This document shows positions 23,785 through 29,441 of a stretch of 29,441 nt of DNA, piece after piece. Source of the DNA: an uncultured bacterium (GTDB taxonomy: Bacteria; Bacteroidota; Bacteroidia; Bacteroidales; Paludibacteraceae); assembly GCA_946183755.1 (NCBI GenBank), contig CAMHCZ010000004.1, forward strand, positions 1-29,441, written 5' to 3'. Every line of letters begins with the position of its first letter. Positions within the stretch are counted from its first letter, which is position 1. Position numbers and translations under genes: made by a program. The notes below the pieces were generated by a model. The model had not been told where the DNA came from, searched no databases, and saw only the letters and a program-made list of their open reading frames with translations.

Positions 23785-24549
23785 CTAAAAACCTTGCATT
23801 TTTTCTTCAGGAATATTGATGACATTGAACTTAGTTGGAAGATACGTTAGTTCATCCATTGTTCGTCTCACAATATCGTTGTCTAAAGGTTCGGATATTG
23901 AGAAAATCGCCACGAAAGCAAAAGGTTCTGGTACAATATGCAGGCATGTCTCTTTCCCGTTTGCATAAGTGTTCCACAAATCGTAAAACTCTTTTGTGAA
24001 TTGTCCTTCGGAATTTATCAAGGAGAAATCCGTGACGCCGTATGGCAATTTAAATGCTATGAAATCTTTTCCAAGTTTACGTTCGTGTTTTTTCATGTTT
24101 AAAGCAACACAGAAATTCCGAAAGACACATTGGTTGTTATGTTTCACAATGTGTTTTGTTAACGGCATGTCGTTCCATTTGCTCATTTCAGGTAAATATC
24201 TATCTGTGAATTCGGATATCTTTCCTTGAATCTTTTTTGGTAGTGCAAACGAACTGTAATATGACAGCACGAATGCAGGTATAAGTAGACAAAATGGTAT
24301 AAAAGGGAGAATAAAGACAACAGTCCATCCGTGTGTATGACAAAACGCTTCATGTATAAAATCAACTGCAAAAATGAATAATCCTGCAACTGAGAAGAGT
24401 GCCGTCATTATGCGCAGTGTTACTTTGAACCACTGGAGCTTGGAACTAAACAAAAGCAAATCTACAAAGCCTTCACCACCAAAACCTTTAAGAAATTCTT
24501 TAATAGTCAAGTTGTCGGCTTCTTTTACGCTCAAACTTTTAAGTACCAT
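23785..24549 (-). CDS. AT-rich orphan protein with two membrane helices, function unknown
   Basis: A 254-residue product. The soluble N-terminus of about 40 residues includes GFGGEGFVDLLLF. Two helices lie near 44-64 (LRIMTALFSVAGLFIFAVDF) and 75-99 (WTVVFILPFIPFCLLIPAFV). A cytoplasmic or periplasmic domain of about 150 residues follows, rich in aromatic and basic residues, with no motif I know. The ATG at 24549 follows a -7 candidate (24593-24600). Codons and composition are clearly more AT-rich than the flanking amidase and aroQ, suggesting horizontal acquisition. It has no accessory neighbours, so no system can be assigned. Confidence 0.8.
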   Translation of the reverse strand: MVLKSLSVKEADNLTIKEFLKGFGGEGFVDLLLFSSKLQWFKVTLRIMTALFSVAGLFIFAVDFIHEAFCHTHGWTVVFILPFIPFCLLIPAFVLSYYSSFALPKKIQGKISEFTDRYLPEMSKWNDMPLTKHIVKHNNQCVFRNFCVALNMKKHERKLGKDFIAFKLPYGVTDFSLINSEGQFTKEFYDLWNTYANGKETCLHIVPEPFAFVAIFSISEPLDNDIVRRTMDELTYLPTKFNVINIPEEKMQGF

Positions 24550-24592
24550 TTAAAAAGAGTGTTTTAATCTTTAGTTCTGTGTAATAAACGTG

Positions 24593-24600
24593 CAAAAATA
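24593..24600 (-). promoter_or_regulatory. Putative -7 element for the orphan gene at 24549
   Basis: Minus-strand TATTTTTG, a TAnnTTTG match 43 bp before the ATG. The surrounding spacer is AT-rich, so a chance match is more likely than elsewhere. Confidence 0.4.
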
Positions 24601-24726
24601 AACATTTATTTTCTCTTTGTGAATTTGAGTTCGTGAGCATAGGCAGTCATTAATAATTTCTATTTTCTCTTTCCTCCGCCATTTACTTTTCACACAAAAG
24701 ATTATGAGAGTGAAAGCGCAAATTCG

Positions 24727-24734
24727 TATCTTTG
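24727..24734 (+). promoter_or_regulatory. Putative -7 element for aroQ-pyk
   Basis: TATCTTTG on the plus strand lies 29 bp before ATG 24764. It falls inside an in-frame upstream extension of aroQ, which argues that 24764 is the real start. Confidence 0.5.
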
Positions 24735-24763
24735 TGCCCTTAACGCAAAAACGCGACAATCAC

Positions 24764-25186
24764 ATGAACATACTCATAATAAACGGTCCGAATCTGAATC
24801 TCTTGGGCAAGCGTGAGCCTGAGATATACGGACATCGTGATTTCGACAGCTACCTCGAGGAGCTGCGCAAGGCATTCCCTGAGCACAAAATCGACTATTT
24901 CCAGAGCAACCACGAAGGTGGCATCATCGACAAGCTGCACGAAGTGGGATTCTCCATCGACGGCATTGTGCTGAACGCAGGCGCGTACACTCACACGTCG
25001 CTCGCCATAGCCGACGCCATAAAGGGCATAACTTCGCCAGTGGTCGAGGTGCACATAAGTAATATTTCATCGAGAGAGGAAGTCCGCCACCACTCGTTCC
25101 TGTCGCCAGTGTGCATGGGATGCATCTTTGGTTTCGGACTCGATTCATACAAATTGGCAGTACAAGCAATAATAGATAAGAAGTAA
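24764..25186 (+). CDS. aroQ: Type II 3-dehydroquinate dehydratase
   Basis: It converts 3-dehydroquinate to 3-dehydroshikimate in aromatic amino acid synthesis. The 140 residues start MNILIINGPNLNLLGKREPE. Y22 (in EIYG) is the catalytic Tyr. QSNHEGGIIDKLHE, LNAGAYTHTS and VEVHISNISSREEVRHHSFL (with the catalytic His) are family signatures. An in-frame ATG at 24704 would add 20 residues lacking family similarity and lies upstream of the -7 element, so it is rejected. The stop TAA is directly followed by the pyk ATG, so the two are co-transcribed. Confidence 0.96.
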   Translation: MNILIINGPNLNLLGKREPEIYGHRDFDSYLEELRKAFPEHKIDYFQSNHEGGIIDKLHEVGFSIDGIVLNAGAYTHTSLAIADAIKGITSPVVEVHISNISSREEVRHHSFLSPVCMGCIFGFGLDSYKLAVQAIIDKK

Positions 25187-26647
25187 ATGAGCAAGCACAC
25201 AAAAATAGTAGCGACAATATCGGACCTTCGTTGCGACGTCGAGTTCATACGCAGCCTCTACAAGGCAGGAGTTAACGTGGTGAGAACCAACACCGCGCAC
25301 ATCGACGACGAGGGATTCATGAGAGTGATAAAGAACACGCGCGCCGTGTCCAACAAACTGGCAATCCTGGTTGACACCAAGGGCCCGGAGATAAGAACCA
25401 CAAAGACCGAGTCGGGCGAGCCAATACAGATGATCGCCGGCAACAGGGTGAAGATAATCGGCAACCCAGACGTGCTGTCCAATGAGCAGTGCGTGGCAGT
25501 GTCGTACAAGGACATTGTGAAGGACCTTTCGCTGGGCGACGACATTCTTTTCGACGACGGCGAGATAGACCTCAAGGTGATAGAGAAGAACGAGGAGAGC
25601 CTGATATGCGAGGTGCTGAACGACGGAAAGCTCGGCAGCCGCAAGAGCGTGAATGTGCCAGGCGTGAGAATCAATCTGCCTGCGCTCACCGACAAGGACA
25701 GACACTTCATAAAGCTGGCTGTGGAGAACGACGTGGACTTCATCGCGCACTCGTTCGTAAGGTCGAAGGAGGATGTGCTCGAGGTACAGCAGCTGCTCGA
25801 CGAGTACAACAGCCCAATCAAGATAATCGCTAAAATCGAGAACCAGGACGGCGTGGACAATATCGACGAGATACTTGACACGGCTTACGGCGTGATGGTG
25901 GCTCGTGGCGACCTCGGTATAGAAGTCGCACAGGAGAAGATTCCTGGCATACAGAGAGCAATAATCCGTTGCGCGGTAAGACACAAGAAGCCTGTCATCG
26001 TGGCTACGCAGATGCTGCAGTCCATGATACACAACCCAAGACCAACAAGAGCCGAGGTGACCGACGTGGCCAACGCTATATACTACCGCACCGACGCCAT
26101 CATGCTCAGCGGCGAGACTGCCAGCGGAAAGTACCCTCTGGAGGCAGTGCAGACCATGGCGAGAATAGCCGAGGAGGCGGAGAAGAGCAAGGTGCCTGAA
26201 AACGACATCAAGGTGACGTTCGACCCAAGTGAGCACGATACGACGGCGTTCCTCGCGCAGACCGCAGCCAATGCGGCTACCGAGATAGGCACTAAGGCTA
26301 TTCTGACCGACAGTTTCACAGGACGCACGGCGCGTTATCTGGCTGCCTTCCGTTCGACAAACCCTGTGCTGGCGATATGCTACAAGGAGACGACAATGCG
26401 TCAGCTCGCTCTGAGCTACGGCGTGTTCGCAAGCTACCAGCCTCAGCACGGCGACAACCGCGACTACCTCATCGACGCGATGTCCGAGCTTCGCGATGCC
26501 GGCAGAATCAAGGACGACGACTACATCTCGTACCTCAGCGGAAGCTTCGGCGTGGGCAACGGAACGTCATTCCTCGAGATTAACCAGGTGAAGAAAATCC
26601 TCGGCGACAAGAGCGAGTACGTGCTGCCAGATTTCAAGAAGCAGTAA
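25187..26647 (+). CDS. pyk: Pyruvate kinase
   Basis: It converts phosphoenolpyruvate and ADP to pyruvate and ATP in glycolysis. The 486 residues start TKIVATISDLRC, with the ADP-site VVRTNTAHIDDEGF, the B-domain entry VDTKGPEIRT, the active-site Lys signature IIAKIENQDGVDNIDEI, MVARGDLGIE, ATQMLQSMIHNPRPTRAEV and MLSGETASGKYPLEAV. The segment usually RxNFSHG is here RTNTAHI, so the Ser is Ala; I think this is shared by Bacteroidetes homologues. There is no base between the aroQ stop and this ATG. Coupling a PEP consumer to a shikimate gene is suggestive, as that pathway also uses PEP. A strong terminator follows. Confidence 0.97.
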   Translation: MSKHTKIVATISDLRCDVEFIRSLYKAGVNVVRTNTAHIDDEGFMRVIKNTRAVSNKLAILVDTKGPEIRTTKTESGEPIQMIAGNRVKIIGNPDVLSNEQCVAVSYKDIVKDLSLGDDILFDDGEIDLKVIEKNEESLICEVLNDGKLGSRKSVNVPGVRINLPALTDKDRHFIKLAVENDVDFIAHSFVRSKEDVLEVQQLLDEYNSPIKIIAKIENQDGVDNIDEILDTAYGVMVARGDLGIEVAQEKIPGIQRAIIRCAVRHKKPVIVATQMLQSMIHNPRPTRAEVTDVANAIYYRTDAIMLSGETASGKYPLEAVQTMARIAEEAEKSKVPENDIKVTFDPSEHDTTAFLAQTAANAATEIGTKAILTDSFTGRTARYLAAFRSTNPVLAICYKETTMRQLALSYGVFASYQPQHGDNRDYLIDAMSELRDAGRIKDDDYISYLSGSFGVGNGTSFLEINQVKKILGDKSEYVLPDFKKQ

Positions 26648-26674
26648 AAGCGAATATACATTATTAATATAAGG

Positions 26675-26706
26675 AAGCGGAACGGAGAGAACTGTTCCGC
26701 TTTTTT
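26675..26706 (+). terminator. Intrinsic terminator after pyk
   Basis: GCGGAAC (26677-26683) pairs with GTTCCGC (26694-26700), with A/T extension and a 10-base loop, followed by TTTTTT. It lies 29 bp beyond the pyk stop. Confidence 0.93.
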
Positions 26707-26756
26707 GTTGCTAATCGACACGAAAGCGCAAAGGCTTAAAAAGACAAAACTAAAAC

Positions 26757-26772
26757 ACATATTTATATATGT
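26757..26772. promoter_or_regulatory. Inverted repeat next to the -33 element, possible operator
   Basis: ACATAT-TTAT-ATATGT forms a perfect 6-bp inverted repeat ending 3 bp before the -33 TTTG of the barrel gene. It could bind a regulator, but AT-rich inverted repeats arise easily by chance. Confidence 0.3.
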
Positions 26773-26775
26773 TTT

Positions 26776-26806
26776 TTTGATTTCTTTTCATAATGCTGTA
26801 GTTTTG
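26776..26806 (+). promoter_or_regulatory. Bacteroidetes-type promoter of the outer-membrane barrel gene
   Basis: TTTG (26776-26779), 19 bp, then TAGTTTTG (26799-26806) match the -33/-7 consensus TTTG-N19-TAnnTTTG fully. Transcription would begin near 26813, 25 bp before ATG 26838. This is the best promoter in the window. Confidence 0.75.
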
Positions 26807-26837
26807 TGGCTTTTAAGAAAATAGTGAAAGCGAAAAT

Positions 26838-29318
26838 ATGAAGAAAATAGCATTGTTGCTGGCGTTTGTGACATTGGCATTGACACAAGTCTTTGCCCAG
26901 GTGGAGATTTCGGGAGTCGTGATAGACAAGACCAGCGACCAGCCGTTCGGATATGTGAGCGTGGCTCTGCTGCAAGGCGACAAGGTGGTGAAAGGCGCGA
27001 TGAGCGACGAGGCTGGAGAATTCCTCATCGAGGGTGTGGCAAACGGCACATACACGCTCAGAGTGTCGTTCATGGGTTATGCCGACGCCACAAAGACATT
27101 CAACATAACTGGCAAGAACAAGAAGGTGAAACTCGGCAACATAGAGATGTACGAGGACACTAAGATGCTCAACGAAGTCGAGGTCGTGGCGCAGGGTTCG
27201 CAGGGACGTTTCGAGATAGACAAGAAGGTGTTCTCGGTGGACCAGAGCATAGCGGCGGCTGGAGGCGATGCCACAGAGGTGCTACAGGGCATTCCGTCGG
27301 TCGAGGTGGACAATGACGGCGGCGTGTCTTTGAGAAATAACTCGAACGTTGAGATATGGATTAACGGCAAGCCTTCGGGACTGACCGACGAGAACCGTGG
27401 TCAGGTGCTGGAGCAGATGCCGGCGGAGAATATAGAGTCGGTGGAGATAATCACTAATCCGTCAGCGAAGTACAGTCCGGAAGGCAGCGCCGGAGTCATA
27501 AACATCGTGCTGAAGAAGGACATCAAGCCGGGATATTACGGCAGCGTGAACGCAGGACTCAGCCACGCCGTGCGCTCCGACAAGGTGGGCGAGAGACTCG
27601 GTGGAAGCGTGACATTCAACGCTGGCAAGTGGGACGGAACGGCGAACATAGGATTCCGTAACGACTACAAAGGCTCCGAGACCGACGTTGACAGATACTA
27701 CAACGCCAGCGACGGTACACTCTCGTCAGTCATGTATCAGGACACATGGCAGAGAACACGCAGAACTGGCATCAACGGCAATCTGGCGCTCAACTACAGG
27801 ATAAACGACGCCCACACGATAGGCGTGTCCGGCAGAGTGGGATGGCGCGACCAGGGCTACGATAGCAAGATGAAGTACACGAAGAAGGACGCTGTGGCAG
27901 ACACAGTTCAGCGTCAGTATTCCAGAATCGTGGACGGAAGCAGAAATCCGCTCAACGTAAACGCGCAGATTGACCACGGATGGAACTTCGACAAGTACGG
28001 CTCAAGCCTGCAGACGAGCGTCCTCTACTCGCACTTCGGCGACGATAAGAATTACAACTATCTGCAGCAGGGCTACAACGACCTCGACCAGAACCAGATA
28101 ACCAACAATGACAACACGACATACGAGTTCAAGAGCGACCTCACCAAGAAGATAAAGTCGCACATCATCGAGGCTGGTGTCAACGTCAAGTATCAGGACA
28201 GAAGGAGCAACTCATCGGTCGAGGACTATAACGGCTCGTCGTATGTGCAGAACGCGCTGCTCGTCAATGACTACAGATACAAGGAGCAGCTCTATGCGGC
28301 GTACCTCTCTTACGGCTCGAGGATAAAGAACTTCGGCTATCAGCTCGGCATACGCGGCGAGTACGTCATCGTGGACAATTCGTCCAACGGCATAGCTAAT
28401 CCGCAGAAAAGCTACTTCCAGCCGTTCCCTACGGTGTTCCTCTCGTACGCATTGCCAAGAAACAACGAGATACAGCTTAATTACACAAGAAGAATCAACC
28501 GTCCGCGAGGCGGCAAGCTCAACTCCTACCATGATGTGTCCGACTCCACGAACGTCTCTTTCGGTAACCCAGACTTGGACCCAGAGTACGTTACCGCTCT
28601 GGAGCTCAACTATATCAAGTCGTGGGAGAAACACACGTTCTCGGCGTCGCTCTACTACCACTTCACCGAGGATGTCATACGCAGCTTCCAGTTCATGGAT
28701 GTTGACAGTGTGCTCAACACCACATACATGAACACCACGAAGGAATCGCAGGCAGGAGCCGAGTTCGTGCTTAAGAACACAATAGCAAAATGGTTCAACC
28801 TGACCACGACGCTCAACCTCTTCTACGAGAAGATAGACGCGTCCGACTTCTCGCTGCCGGCATCGCTTCTCGGCGGCGTCACACCGATAGACAGCAAGAT
28901 ACATATCGCTGGCGACGAGGACTTCTCATGGTCGGCCAAGGCTATGGGCAACTTCATGTTCACCAAGACATTCACCGGACAGCTCACTGCCGCCTACCGT
29001 TCAGCCAGACTTGTGACTCAAGGTGAGCAGAAGGGATTCTTCACGCTCGACCTCGGACTCAGAAAGACGTTCTGGAACAAGAAGCTGAGCCTTGCCTTCA
29101 CAGCGCGTGACATTCTCAATTCCCGCAGGACAGAGAAGACAACCACTTCCGAGCACTTCAAGCAGTATTACAAAAGCGTGCCGTTCGGACCGAACTTCCG
29201 ACTGACAGCCACCTACAACTTTGGCAATGGCAAGAAGTCCAAGAAGAACAGAGACCAGGGACAGGACCGCGACGACCGCGAGGACGAGACCGGCATAGAC
29301 CCAGTGGACGAGTTCTAA
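26838..29318 (+). CDS. Outer-membrane beta-barrel protein with carboxypeptidase-regulatory-like and plug domains
   Basis: The 826-residue product is a TonB-dependent-receptor-like protein of the OMP_b-brl_3 type. The signal peptide is MKKIALLLAFVTLALTQVFA. A carboxypeptidase-regulatory-like domain (about 22-110, ISGVVIDKTSDQPFGYVSVA, EFLIEGVANGTYTLRVSFMG) is followed by a plug (about 115-230, VLQGIPSVEVDNDGGVSLRN, IESVEIITNPSAKYSPEGSA) and a large barrel of alternating aromatic strands ending near TATYNFGNG. A charged tail of about 30 residues (KKSKKNRDQGQDRDDREDET onward) follows the last strand. No SusD or other partner gene follows; the transcript ends at the terminator. Ligand unknown; uptake of a small ligand or an assembly function are both possible. 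Confidence 0.92.
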   Translation: MKKIALLLAFVTLALTQVFAQVEISGVVIDKTSDQPFGYVSVALLQGDKVVKGAMSDEAGEFLIEGVANGTYTLRVSFMGYADATKTFNITGKNKKVKLGNIEMYEDTKMLNEVEVVAQGSQGRFEIDKKVFSVDQSIAAAGGDATEVLQGIPSVEVDNDGGVSLRNNSNVEIWINGKPSGLTDENRGQVLEQMPAENIESVEIITNPSAKYSPEGSAGVINIVLKKDIKPGYYGSVNAGLSHAVRSDKVGERLGGSVTFNAGKWDGTANIGFRNDYKGSETDVDRYYNASDGTLSSVMYQDTWQRTRRTGINGNLALNYRINDAHTIGVSGRVGWRDQGYDSKMKYTKKDAVADTVQRQYSRIVDGSRNPLNVNAQIDHGWNFDKYGSSLQTSVLYSHFGDDKNYNYLQQGYNDLDQNQITNNDNTTYEFKSDLTKKIKSHIIEAGVNVKYQDRRSNSSVEDYNGSSYVQNALLVNDYRYKEQLYAAYLSYGSRIKNFGYQLGIRGEYVIVDNSSNGIANPQKSYFQPFPTVFLSYALPRNNEIQLNYTRRINRPRGGKLNSYHDVSDSTNVSFGNPDLDPEYVTALELNYIKSWEKHTFSASLYYHFTEDVIRSFQFMDVDSVLNTTYMNTTKESQAGAEFVLKNTIAKWFNLTTTLNLFYEKIDASDFSLPASLLGGVTPIDSKIHIAGDEDFSWSAKAMGNFMFTKTFTGQLTAAYRSARLVTQGEQKGFFTLDLGLRKTFWNKKLSLAFTARDILNSRRTEKTTTSEHFKQYYKSVPFGPNFRLTATYNFGNGKKSKKNRDQGQDRDDREDETGIDPVDEF

Positions 29319-29337
29319 GATATTCGATTGTTCACAA

Positions 29338-29372
29338 CAAAAAAGCCTTGCTGATGCAGCAAGGCTTTTTTT
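29338..29372. terminator. Bidirectional terminator between barrel gene and tRNA-Arg
   Basis: GCCTTGCTG (29345-29353) pairs perfectly with CAGCAAGGC (29357-29365) around an ATG loop. T-runs follow on the plus strand and, as TTTTTTGTTG, on the minus strand, so it can end both the barrel mRNA and the tRNA transcript. Confidence 0.93.
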
Positions 29373-29374
29373 CG

Positions 29375-29441
29375 TAGCTCCGCTGGGAATCGAACCCAAA
29401 TTTAAAGTTTAGGAAACTTCCGTTCTATCCATTGAACTACA
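29375..29441 (-). tRNA. tRNA-Arg(CCT), 5' end outside window
   Basis: On the minus strand the window covers about tRNA positions 6-73. The D arm is GTTC-AATGGATA-GAAC. The anticodon arm is GAAGT-TTCCTAA-ACTTT with anticodon CCT. The T arm is TTGGG-TTCGATT-CCCAG. The 3' acceptor strand is CGGAGCT with discriminator A. CCA is not encoded. It would read AGG. The first five or so bases lie beyond the window. Confidence 0.9.

Noticed and set aside
23730..23825. Longer amidase start at 23825
   Set aside because: It would overlap the orphan gene and bury the signal peptide 32 residues inside; a -7 element at 23750-23757 lies between.
24704..24763. Longer aroQ start at 24704
   Set aside because: The added residues are not part of the family fold and the promoter element lies inside them.
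25145..26449. Long minus-strand open frame (434 codons) opposite aroQ and pyk
   Set aside because: Antisense to two enzymes with full family motifs; the product is rich in Leu, Val, His and Tyr with no recognisable domain.

Overview
The window looks like a piece of a Bacteroidales chromosome (Bacteroides/Prevotella/Muribaculaceae-type; the family cannot be settled from sequence alone). Evidence: gldF, an OstA_2-type LptA-like protein, a trio of SurA-like foldases, a carboxypeptidase-regulatory-like/plug/beta-barrel outer-membrane protein, a large NAD+ synthase with a glutaminase domain, and recurrent TAnnTTTG elements (the Bacteroidetes -7 motif) upstream of genes. Most genes are of moderate GC. 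Two small membrane-protein genes (907-1431 and 23785-24549) are visibly AT-rich.

Layout. 1-612: 3' end of class I fumarase, followed by a terminator. 613-1470: an accessory segment holding two REP-like short inverted repeats and an AT-rich orphan membrane protein, closed by a near-identical second copy of the terminator. 1486-15786: a long minus-strand gene train, read from 15786 downward: a PagL/acyloxyacyl-hydrolase-like barrel with an unusual repeat-rich N-terminus, two-parvulin foldase, lipoprotein foldase relative, SurA-like foldase, OstA/LptA-like protein, tsaC, sugar-phosphate transferase, dnaG, nadE and a DUF805 protein. Gaps are 50 bp or less and four junctions overlap. 15910-19817: divergent plus-strand operon gldF-surE-small membrane protein-lpxB-panE-like, three of its four junctions overlapping or ATGA-coupled. 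19821-24549: minus-strand genes that mostly have their own promoters: ClC channel with CBS domains, CoA-transferase, peptidoglycan amidase, AT-rich orphan membrane protein. 24764-26647: aroQ-pyk. 26838-29318: outer-membrane beta-barrel protein with a good TTTG-N19-TAnnTTTG promoter. 29375-29441: 5'-truncated tRNA-Arg(CCT), sharing a bidirectional terminator with the barrel gene.

Theme. Much of the window serves the envelope: lipid A synthesis (lpxB), LPS/outer-membrane transport (OstA-like), periplasmic folding (three foldases), lipid A modification or an inactive relative of such an enzyme, glycan initiation (sugar transferase) and peptidoglycan turnover. Housekeeping genes (dnaG, nadE, tsaC, aroQ, pyk, fumarase) are embedded in it. 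The least ordinary object is the 637-residue barrel protein at 13873-15786. It carries five evenly spaced FDPF repeats on lysine-rich linkers, then several Trp-Ala-Ser-Asn-like segments, in front of a PagL-like barrel whose expected catalytic Ser appears to be Cys. I see no CRISPR array, prophage, insertion sequence or obvious defence operon.
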